The position numbers and the translations under genes are program-made. Shown here piece by piece: positions 1 to 6,344 of a stretch of DNA of 8,785 bases. Numbering within the stretch: the stretch's first letter is position 1; the number at the start of each line of letters is the position of its first letter. The stretch covers positions 1 to 8,785 of the forward strand of contig JAGUXU010000117.1 of the NCBI GenBank assembly GCA_020061685.1, given 5' to 3'. The notes beneath the pieces were generated by a model. That model was not told the DNA's origin and did no database searches. It was given only the letters and a program-made list of their open reading frames with translations. This DNA is from Candidatus Omnitrophota bacterium (GTDB taxonomy: Bacteria > Omnitrophota > Gorgyraeia > Pluralincolimonadales > Pluralincolimonadaceae).

Positions 1-28
1 CAGGCAAAAATTATTTTCTAAATAAGTC
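1..28 (+). other. Short leader before the first gene, possibly the tail of an upstream gene
   Basis: Only 28 bases precede the first gene. They are AT-rich and contain no convincing Shine-Dalgarno sequence and no promoter that can be judged at this length. All three forward frames close nearby: TAA at 19-21, TAA at 23-25 in the frame of the first gene, and TAA at 45-47 just inside it. Any of these could end an upstream gene. Given how tightly the rest is packed, an upstream cluster gene ending here is plausible but cannot be shown. Confidence 0.3.
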
Positions 29-1309
29 ATGGCAAAAAATATTTTAAGATGGACATTGATAGGTTTATTGATACGGTTTATGATCATGCCGTTTTCCTTT
101 CATGGGCAGGATATCTTTTGGATAAATTATTTGCCGTTTAAATGGGTCAATTATGGAATATGGGATCCGTACGGATTTATAAAGGAAGCGTTTCCGCAAG
201 TAGCATACAATTATTATTTGCCTTTATTATTTTTCATTATTTCAGCGTTCGATTTTTTATTTAGACCTTTTTTGCCGCTTCTCGGCGGTTTATTCTCAAT
301 TTTTGAGACCTGGAACTTCTCCGTGTCAGGCAATACCGTTCAGTACGCATCCATATTTTACGATTTTCAGTTATTTCGCACCCTCTTCGTCTTTAAATTG
401 CCGTACCTCGTCTTTGATTTTGCAGCGGGGTGGTTGCTTTTTAAGATATTAAGCCATTCGAGGCAAGAGGAGGGTTTTTTGGCGTACAAATTATGGATGT
501 TCAATCCTTTTATTTTGCATAGCTGTTACGCTTTAGGGCAGATGGACATCATTCCGACTTTCTTCGTGGTCGCAAGTATTTATTTCAGTTTCCTTAATAG
601 GCGGTATTGGGCCGTCGTTTTCTTGTCTTTTGGGGTCCTGACAAAAGTGCTGCCCGTAGTCCTGATCTTTCCCGCAATATTGATATTTGGAGGCAACCTT
701 AGAGAAAGGCTTAAACTAGGCCTTGTTTTTTTACTGCCGCTGGTTTTTATGCATTTGCCTTTTTGGTTTTCATCCGGGGACGCCGTTTTCAATATTTTCT
801 TCGCAGGACAATACCTGGGGATTCCGCGTATTAGATTTGTTTTATTCGTTTGCGTCTATTTTGCCGTATTGTTATTTCTCCTGTTCCTAAGAAAAAAGGA
901 ACGCATCGATTTAGACGTGGTTATCCTGACTTTTACCGCGGTCTTATTATTATTTTATTCCCTTTATAATGTCACACTCAGATACTTTGTCTTGATCACG
1001 CCCCTGTTGATATATATCGCCGTCAGAAACAAAAAGTTTTGGTTTTACAATATAATATTCCTTATAACGCTATTTGAGTTAAGGGCTCCCGGGAATACAT
1101 TGCAATGGGGATTATTTTCGCCGCTGCATCCGGAATTTTTCAGCAGTTTACCGATTTTAGATTCATATCTTAACCTGGCAATAAATGTCTTATATATACA
1201 TCAATTCATGTACAGGCTGTTTATTATTTCTAGTTTGGCGATGGTCATCCATATATTGTTAATATTGACAAAGAAGGGGACTTTCAAATTTTCTTTAAGC
1301 CGCTCTTGA
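29..1309 (+). CDS. Gpi18-like GT-C integral membrane mannosyltransferase
   Basis: A 426-residue, very hydrophobic protein with roughly 10-12 membrane segments, starting with one at about residues 5-24. Its motifs match bacterial Gpi18-like mannosyltransferases (COG5542 type): an acidic residue, D28, in the first outer loop (HGQD, 25-28); KLPYLVFD at 123-130; NPF at 159-161; GQMD at 170-173; and a TKVLP motif at 205-209 at the start of a membrane helix. Enzymes of this fold take a sugar from a polyprenyl-phosphate donor and transfer it to an acceptor on the extracytoplasmic face. ATG 29 follows an in-frame TAA at 23-25 and keeps the first helix and D28, so it is the natural start. Its stop overlaps the next gene's possible TTG start by 4 bases. 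The GT2 enzyme at 2031-2888 could make its donor. Fold assignment is fairly sure; mannose specificity is only inferred from the family name. Confidence 0.8.
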   Translation: MAKNILRWTLIGLLIRFMIMPFSFHGQDIFWINYLPFKWVNYGIWDPYGFIKEAFPQVAYNYYLPLLFFIISAFDFLFRPFLPLLGGLFSIFETWNFSVSGNTVQYASIFYDFQLFRTLFVFKLPYLVFDFAAGWLLFKILSHSRQEEGFLAYKLWMFNPFILHSCYALGQMDIIPTFFVVASIYFSFLNRRYWAVVFLSFGVLTKVLPVVLIFPAILIFGGNLRERLKLGLVFLLPLVFMHLPFWFSSGDAVFNIFFAGQYLGIPRIRFVLFVCVYFAVLLFLLFLRKKERIDLDVVILTFTAVLLLFYSLYNVTLRYFVLITPLLIYIAVRNKKFWFYNIIFLITLFELRAPGNTLQWGLFSPLHPEFFSSLPILDSYLNLAINVLYIHQFMYRLFIISSLAMVIHILLILTKKGTFKFSLSRS

Positions 1310-2034
1310 AAATGAAAAATATCCGCCTTTTGATCATAGTCATCGTCCTCGTAGCCGGGGCCGGTATTTTCGCTATGTCTATATATAAGAAAATACCCGA
1401 CAACATCTTTTGTTTCCTCGATATAGGGACGCATCATCCTCCGGGAGATTTCATAGAGATTAACGGTTCCACGGCTGTAGGGCAGACATTTGTCCCCAGC
1501 TTCTCGGATCTATTCAAGGTCTCGGTTTTTGTTCTAAAAAATGAGGCGGATCCGGATAGTGAACTGATCTTTCACTTGAGGCGCAAAGACAGCGAAGCGG
1601 ATTTAGTGACCAAGAAATTTCGTATATCAGAAATCGAGCCGCGCCGTAATGATTTTTACCAGATACCGCCGGATCCCGAACACAAGGGGGGATTCCATTA
1701 TCATATCCAGTTTCCCGTTATAAGGGATTCTAAAGATAAAGAATTTTATTTTTACCTGGAGGCACCCGGAGTCAGAAGCGGAAAAGGTATCAAGCTGGGG
1801 ATCTGGAAGGTGAAATATTATGAAGCGCTAAGGAGCGGGTCTATGTATATTAATCAGAAGCCATCCGATTATTTTATCGCTTTTCGCACATTTAATACCT
1901 GGATCGGGACGCCCGGAAGCCTCTTGAATGATATAAAAGAGCGCCTATCGAAAGATAAACCTTTCGCTATATTCTACGCGTCTATAGTTACCTTGACCAT
2001 AATCGGAATTCTATTAACGGTGAGGGCAAAATGA
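1306..2034 (+). CDS. Membrane-anchored beta-rich 'GQTF'-type protein, function unknown
   Basis: A 242-residue protein with an N-terminal hydrophobic segment (about 5-24) and a second one near the C-terminus (about 219-238) followed by a short basic tail. The region between, about 30-215, looks all-beta: alternating hydrophobic residues, VGQTFVP at 58-64, then VSVFVL (72-77), an FPVIRDS turn at 136-142 followed by EFYFYLEAP (146-154), and a final strand ending DYFIAFRTF (188-196). I recognise this pattern from jelly-roll-like domains that often accompany or are fused to bacterial membrane glycosyltransferases, so glycan binding or assisting gene 1 is a reasonable guess, not a demonstrated role. 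The start is either TTG 1306, giving a TTGA overlap with the previous stop, or ATG 1312, two residues further in and 2 bases after that stop. Neither has a clear ribosome site. No catalytic motif is visible. Confidence 0.72.
   Translation: MKMKNIRLLIIVIVLVAGAGIFAMSIYKKIPDNIFCFLDIGTHHPPGDFIEINGSTAVGQTFVPSFSDLFKVSVFVLKNEADPDSELIFHLRRKDSEADLVTKKFRISEIEPRRNDFYQIPPDPEHKGGFHYHIQFPVIRDSKDKEFYFYLEAPGVRSGKGIKLGIWKVKYYEALRSGSMYINQKPSDYFIAFRTFNTWIGTPGSLLNDIKERLSKDKPFAIFYASIVTLTIIGILLTVRAK
2019..2025 (+). promoter_or_regulatory. Likely ribosome binding site of the GT2 gene
   Basis: The purine-rich GGTGAGG lies 5 bases before ATG 2031. It is the best Shine-Dalgarno-like sequence at any gene junction here, and it supports ATG 2031 as the start. 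It lies inside the last codons of the preceding gene. Confidence 0.45.
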
Positions 2035-2888
2035 AGATAAGCATTGTTATTCCGGCTTGTAATGAAGAGAAGGCGATCGAGATGACTCTGACGGGTATCG
2101 AAAGCGTCATGAGGCCGCTCGGTATTCAATATGAGATCGTAGTCATTGATGACGGGTCGACAGACAGGACTGCGGAGATAGCGGCGGCCAAAGGGGTCAA
2201 GCTTATCCGGCACAGCGTCAATAAAGGATATGGTGCTTCCCTTAAAAGCGGCATAAGAGCCGCCTCCTATGAACATATTCTTATGATCGATGCCGATGGT
2301 ACATATCCTTTCGACCAAATACCGCTGCTGATAAAAGAGGCCGAGAATTATGATATGGTGGTCGGCGCCCGTACCGGACGCGATGTGAAAATATCATCAG
2401 TCAGAAGACCGGCGAAATTCATCCTTAACAGATTGGCGGATTATCTTGCGGAAACAAAAATTCCCGACTTGAATTCCGGATTAAGGATATTCAAGAAGGA
2501 CGTCGTTTTGAGGTTTTTCTATATCCTGCCTTCCGGTTTTTCCTTCACTACGACGATAACGCTGGCTTTATTGGTCAACGATTATAGCGTATCTTTTGTC
2601 CCCATAAATTATTATAAAAGAATAGGTAAATCAAAGATAAGGCCAGTCAAGGACACATTTAATTTCATGCTTTTAATAATACGGACAGTGCTTTATTTTA
2701 ATCCCCTGAAGATTTTCATTCCCGTCAGCCTGACCCTCTTTATGGCCGGTATATTTGTGTTCCTGTACAGCTATTATTTTCTGGACAGGATCATGGACGT
2801 TGCGACTATCCTGTTGCTTGTGACTTCCATACAGGTTGCCGCTATAGGGCTTTTAGCCGATCTGATCGATAAAAGACTGCAGCGATGA
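2031..2888 (+). CDS. Family 2 glycosyltransferase, polyprenyl-phosphate-sugar synthase type (DPM1-like)
   Basis: A 285-residue protein with a GT-A catalytic domain at about 1-205. Visible motifs: SIVIPACNEE at 4-13; the nucleotide-binding VIDDGSTD at 38-45; NKGYGAS at 64-70; the metal-binding DAD at 87-89; NSGLRIF at 148-154; and YKRIGKSKI at 195-203, the basic motif shared by dolichyl-phosphate mannose synthases and bacterial relatives. Two hydrophobic segments follow (about 227-248 and 258-277), as in membrane-anchored bacterial members. The expected reaction is transfer of a sugar from a nucleotide sugar to polyprenyl phosphate at the inner face of the membrane. This would feed the GT-C enzymes encoded on both sides. 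ATG 2031 overlaps the previous stop in an ATGA arrangement. The sugar could be mannose, glucose, GlcNAc or another; sequence alone does not decide. Confidence 0.9.
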   Translation: MKISIVIPACNEEKAIEMTLTGIESVMRPLGIQYEIVVIDDGSTDRTAEIAAAKGVKLIRHSVNKGYGASLKSGIRAASYEHILMIDADGTYPFDQIPLLIKEAENYDMVVGARTGRDVKISSVRRPAKFILNRLADYLAETKIPDLNSGLRIFKKDVVLRFFYILPSGFSFTTTITLALLVNDYSVSFVPINYYKRIGKSKIRPVKDTFNFMLLIIRTVLYFNPLKIFIPVSLTLFMAGIFVFLYSYYFLDRIMDVATILLLVTSIQVAAIGLLADLIDKRLQR

Positions 2889-4156
2889 AGCATTTCAAGG
2901 ATATAAACCTGAAGTTATGTCATTCATGCGGCACTTGTGTATCAGTGTGCCCGACAGGGTCCATTGCGATGCTTGACGGGTTGCCTAAACTGATAAAGGA
3001 GTGTAACGGATGCGGGCTGTGTTATGAAAGCTGCCCGGGAATAGAGTTTAAGTATCCCGAATTTAATAAGCGTATTTTCGGGACCCCCGAAGCGGATAAT
3101 GAGATAGGTTATTACCATTCTATCTGTGTAGGACAAGCTGCAAATGAAGCGGTACACAGGAAAGGCGCTTCAGGCGGAGTCGTTACCGCCTTACTTTTGG
3201 GTTTATTGAAGAGGGGAGAGATATCCGGTGCGGTGGTTGTGGGAATGGATAGGGAACATCCCTGGATACCGAAGGTCAGGATAGCAACTTCCGAAAATGC
3301 GGTTTTTGAGGCCGCAAAATCTAAATATTCAATGGTTCCTGTTAACGAGATCCTGGGCAATTTGGATGCATTTAAGGGGGACTTGGCATTTGTAGGGCTC
3401 CCCTGCCATATCCATGGAATGAGAAAATTGGAAAGAATGGGGTGGAAGAACGCTAAAAAGATAAAATACTGCATCGGTACATTTTGCGGTTTTAATATGG
3501 ACCGCCGCGCGACGGATTTTCTCATCCGTAAGGCGCGGATCAATAAAGAGGATATCGAGTCGTTGGAATACAGGGGAGGCGATTGGCCCGGCGGATTCTC
3601 GATCAAGACGAAAGACAGCCGCCGGTTCTTCGTAGAAAAGCACGTTTATAATTATTTAAATTTGATGTTCGTCCCGAGGCGGTGCCTTGTCTGCCCCGAC
3701 CTTACCAATGAATTCGCGGATCTGTCTGTCGGAGACGCCTGGAATAAAGATTTAAGCCCCGGGGGCTGGTCAACGATAGCAGTAAGGACCCCCAAGGGTA
3801 AAGGGCTCTTTGACTGTGCCGTCAAGGCGGGGGATATAAAGGTTAAAGGAAGCGATAAAAGCGGATTGAAAGAGGGGCATTCCCACCTGATCCTCTATAA
3901 AAAGAAAGGCGTATCCATAAGGGCGCGGCTCATGGGGCTGGATCCCGATTTCGGGATACATCCGCCCGGCACTGATTTTAACGAAAGAGCTTTCAATGTC
4001 CTGTTTTTTTATTTGATTTCTTTTATGAGGACGAGGTTAGCGATATTTCTCTTCGGGCTTCTTCCCGTTAGATTACCGGGAACCGTCGGGAAGCATGTCA
4101 GAAGCATAATCAGTACCGTTTCCCGGTCCGGAAAGAATAAAGATTCCGTAAGATGA
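2885..4156 (+). CDS. 4Fe-4S ferredoxin / FrhB-type flavoprotein oxidoreductase
   Basis: A 423-residue, apparently cytoplasmic redox protein. The N-terminus carries two complete 4Fe-4S motifs: C12-C15-C18-C22P and C40-C43-C46-C50P. Then come the FrhB N-terminal-like segment with GASGG at 94-98 and the FrhB C-terminal-like domain with GLPCH (C174), C196 and C201 (CIGTFCG), C267 and C270 (CLVC), and GDAW at 283-286. The family includes the F420-reducing hydrogenase beta subunit, F420H2 dehydrogenase subunit FpoF and 7-hydroxymethyl chlorophyll a reductase. It moves electrons between a flavin, iron-sulfur clusters and a partner. The extra conserved cysteines fit further cluster binding as in those relatives. 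Similar genes occur in bacterial polysaccharide loci, where their task is poorly defined. The C-terminal part (about 369-395) is unusually hydrophobic, suggesting membrane contact. F420 use is not implied. ATGA overlap with gene 3. The electron partner may be the radical SAM protein at 4920-6344. Confidence 0.87.
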   Translation: MKHFKDINLKLCHSCGTCVSVCPTGSIAMLDGLPKLIKECNGCGLCYESCPGIEFKYPEFNKRIFGTPEADNEIGYYHSICVGQAANEAVHRKGASGGVVTALLLGLLKRGEISGAVVVGMDREHPWIPKVRIATSENAVFEAAKSKYSMVPVNEILGNLDAFKGDLAFVGLPCHIHGMRKLERMGWKNAKKIKYCIGTFCGFNMDRRATDFLIRKARINKEDIESLEYRGGDWPGGFSIKTKDSRRFFVEKHVYNYLNLMFVPRRCLVCPDLTNEFADLSVGDAWNKDLSPGGWSTIAVRTPKGKGLFDCAVKAGDIKVKGSDKSGLKEGHSHLILYKKKGVSIRARLMGLDPDFGIHPPGTDFNERAFNVLFFYLISFMRTRLAIFLFGLLPVRLPGTVGKHVRSIISTVSRSGKNKDSVR

Positions 4157-4917
4157 AAAATACCTTGTTTCATAGAGTGATGACGGAATATAAGTATTTA
4201 ACCATGAAATATTGGCGTCTTAGCGAAGCGGGACAGCACTGGGACAGCGTGGAGGAATACGACGATATCAATAAAGAAACTTACTCGTATTTCCGGCGTT
4301 TTACCGACGGTTATAAGCTTTCCGATCCGCCAAGGAATAGTTACGTCTTGGATATATGCGCCAGGACGGGCAACGGTGCTCTTTTTTTCTGGGAGAAGAG
4401 GGTTATCGGAAAGGTGCTTTGCGCTGATTTTTCTGCAAATATGCAGGCGATATGCGGTCGGCGACTTAAAGAAAAAGGAATTCCCTTCCAGTTGCAATTA
4501 GTAGATACGTTTCCTTTGCCGTTTAAGGATGCTGAGTTTGAAGTGATATTGTGTTTTGAGACCGCAGAACATGTACCGGAACCCGATGTTTTTATTAAGG
4601 AATTAGGCAGAGTGATTAAAAAAGGAGGGCAGTTAGTCTTAACCACTCCCAATTTGCTTTGGAGGCCCGCGCATTCATTGGCCGCCATTTTTAATTTACA
4701 TCATAGCGAAGGACCATGCCATTTTATAAGTCGTGGTAGAATTCACAGGTATTTACGCGATTCGGGATTTGATATTATTACGGAGAAGACAACGGTCTTG
4801 ATTCCTGCGGGCCCAAAATTTTTAATAAAATTGGGCGAATATTTAGAAGGCAGAATCGGAAAAAGCCTGATGGATATCTTGGGATTAAGACAGATATATG
4901 TGTGCAGTAAAAAGTAA
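4153..4917 (+). CDS. SAM-dependent class I methyltransferase (Methyltransf_11-like)
   Basis: A 254-residue soluble protein with the Rossmann methyltransferase order of motifs. Motif I is VLDICARTGNG at 65-75; the acidic residue after strand 2 is D92 (ADFSANM, 91-97); the post-motif region has LPFKDAEFEVILCFETAEHV (122-141); and the late motif is GGQLVLTTPN at 158-167. Motif I is degenerate: the usual D-x-G-x-G-x-G reads D-I-C-A-R-T-G, although a glycine pair remains at G73 and G75. A tyrosine- and charge-rich N-terminal segment (about 1-60) precedes the fold. The histidine-rich stretch NLHHSEGPCHF (181-191) and a basic helix after it may shape the acceptor site. It starts with an ATGA overlap, and only 2 bases separate its stop from the radical SAM gene. 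The acceptor is unknown; a sugar or lipid intermediate of this cluster is an inference. Confidence 0.85.
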   Translation: MKNTLFHRVMTEYKYLTMKYWRLSEAGQHWDSVEEYDDINKETYSYFRRFTDGYKLSDPPRNSYVLDICARTGNGALFFWEKRVIGKVLCADFSANMQAICGRRLKEKGIPFQLQLVDTFPLPFKDAEFEVILCFETAEHVPEPDVFIKELGRVIKKGGQLVLTTPNLLWRPAHSLAAIFNLHHSEGPCHFISRGRIHRYLRDSGFDIITEKTTVLIPAGPKFLIKLGEYLEGRIGKSLMDILGLRQIYVCSKK

Positions 4918-4919
4918 AC

Positions 4920-6344
4920 ATGAAGATATTGCTTATTAACCCCCCCTTCACGAATTACGGCGGCCTTGAGGGGCACGGAGGAAAGGCGCCCCCCTTGAAT
5001 CTGGGATATCTCGCGGCTTACGTACGGGACAAGAAAAGGCATTATGGGAGCTCTATTTTGGACGCCGAAGTCTTAGGCATGACGTTTGAGCAGATAGAGG
5101 ACCATATAAAAAGAGACAGGCCGGATATAGTCGGCATCACGTCTTCTACGCCCGCATACATAAGCGCGATACGCATATCTAAAATATGTAAAGATGCGGA
5201 CCCCGGTATAAAGGTGGTAATGGGGGGTATCCATCCGTCGGCATTTCCGACAGAAACCGCTATGGAAGATACCATAGATTTTGTGGTTGTAGGCGAAGGG
5301 GAGATCACATTTTTAGAGCTCTTAAACGCTATCGAAAACAGAAGCGGATACAAGGATATAGCCGGGATCGCGTATAAGGAGAGCGGGCGGATAGTGCGGA
5401 ATAGGCCGAGGGACCTCATCGATAATCTGGATATGTTACCTTTTCCGGCAAGGGACCTTATGCCGCATTCTCTTTATTCGCCGCCGCCGACCAAGAGGGT
5501 AAGCACTTTTAAAGCGACTTCCCTGACATCCGCAAGAGGCTGCCCTTATAATTGTAATTTTTGCAGCGCTCATGTGATATGGACGAGACGGTACAGATAC
5601 AGGAGCCCCGGCAACGTCATTGACGAGATGCAACAGTGTATAACGGATTTCGATATCAGGGAGTTCGCCATAACGGATGAATTATTCACATTAAACAAGG
5701 AAAGGGCGCTTGCCTTTTGCGAGGGATTATTAAAGAGAAGGATGGGGGTCGCCTGGGTATGTATGAGCAGGGCGGGGCAGGTTGATGAGCAGCTGTTGAG
5801 GCTCATGAAACAGGCCGGTTGCAAAGAGATAAGCTTCGGGCTTGAGTCCGGCGACGAAGAAGTACTCTCAAAGATCATCCATAAGAAAAACACCCTGGAA
5901 GCGGCCCGCCAATCTATCAGGCTTGTCAAGAAAGCCGGTATAAGAACGCATGCTAGTTATATGATCGGTAACATCGGTGAAACAGAAGAAACCATAAGAA
6001 AGACGATAAATTTTGCCAAGGAGCTAAACACGGACATAGCCGCTTTTTTTATCGCCACTCCTTTACCGGGGACCGAGTTATATGAGGAAGCCGTGAAATC
6101 AGGCTATATCAGGACCGGAGTAAGCTGGAACGATTTCTCGCCTTTATCGAAAGGCAAACCGGTGATGTCGCTGCCGAACCTGAGCTCGGAGGACCTCTTG
6201 AGATGGCATAGGCGGGCGATCCGGGAATACTATTTACGCCCCCGTTATATTTTAAAGAAGATCTTCGGGCTGCGAAGCAAAGTGGATTTTCTGAACATTT
6301 ATAACGGCTTGCGGCTATTTTGCAGATTGGAACAGAACCAGTGA
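4920..6344 (+). CDS. B12-binding-domain radical SAM protein
   Basis: A 474-residue protein of the cobalamin-type radical SAM superfamily (COG1032 type). The N-terminal alpha/beta domain (about 1-140) starts KILLINPPF and includes LNLGYLAAYVRD (26-37), VGITSSTP (71-78) and GGIHPS (102-107). The radical SAM barrel (about 195-400) carries the 4Fe-4S motif C208-PYN-C212-NF-C215, followed by a basic RRYRYRSP segment (223-230), GLESG at 307-311, and a late PLPGTELYE segment (381-389). The usual cobalamin-ligating D-x-H-x-x-G motif reads D48-A-E50-V-L-G53, so cobalamin may be bound without a histidine ligand or not at all. The basic C-terminal tail (about 436-455) may touch the membrane. Relatives do methylations, cyclisations and rearrangements on lipids, cofactors and natural products. 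The reaction here cannot be named. The methyltransferase immediately upstream and the iron-sulfur protein before it suggest a shared pathway. Confidence 0.92.
   Translation: MKILLINPPFTNYGGLEGHGGKAPPLNLGYLAAYVRDKKRHYGSSILDAEVLGMTFEQIEDHIKRDRPDIVGITSSTPAYISAIRISKICKDADPGIKVVMGGIHPSAFPTETAMEDTIDFVVVGEGEITFLELLNAIENRSGYKDIAGIAYKESGRIVRNRPRDLIDNLDMLPFPARDLMPHSLYSPPPTKRVSTFKATSLTSARGCPYNCNFCSAHVIWTRRYRYRSPGNVIDEMQQCITDFDIREFAITDELFTLNKERALAFCEGLLKRRMGVAWVCMSRAGQVDEQLLRLMKQAGCKEISFGLESGDEEVLSKIIHKKNTLEAARQSIRLVKKAGIRTHASYMIGNIGETEETIRKTINFAKELNTDIAAFFIATPLPGTELYEEAVKSGYIRTGVSWNDFSPLSKGKPVMSLPNLSSEDLLRWHRRAIREYYLRPRYILKKIFGLRSKVDFLNIYNGLRLFCRLEQNQ
6341..6344 (+). other. GTGA stop/start overlap deciding the start of the GT39 gene
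   Basis: The GTG of the membrane glycosyltransferase and the TGA of the radical SAM gene share bases. This repeats the 4-base coupling seen at 1306-1309 (TTGA), 2031-2034, 2885-2888 and 4153-4156 (ATGA), and favours GTG 6341 over TTG 6320. Upstream there is only a weak purine run (TTGGA, about 6327-6331), so re-initiation by the terminating ribosome is likely. Confidence 0.6.

Noticed and set aside
883..902. Inverted repeat GTTCCT / AGGAAC with an 8-base A-rich loop, terminator-like
   Set aside because: It lies deep inside the first gene, the stem is only 6 bp and no T tract follows; it encodes a basic cytoplasmic loop.
3112..3606. Long reverse-strand open frame of 164 codons inside the FrhB-like gene
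   Set aside because: It lies opposite a gene with clear cysteine motifs, shows no recognisable domain, and is best explained as a codon-bias shadow.
3755..3767. GC-rich palindrome AGCCCC-G-GGGGCT
   Set aside because: The loop is too short to form a hairpin, and the bases simply encode the Ser-Pro-Gly-Gly segment of the FrhB-like protein.
4811..4836. Inverted repeat GCCCAA / TTGGGC with a 14-base AT loop
   Set aside because: It is inside the methyltransferase gene, with a 6-bp stem, a large loop and no T tract after it, so it is not a credible terminator or operator.
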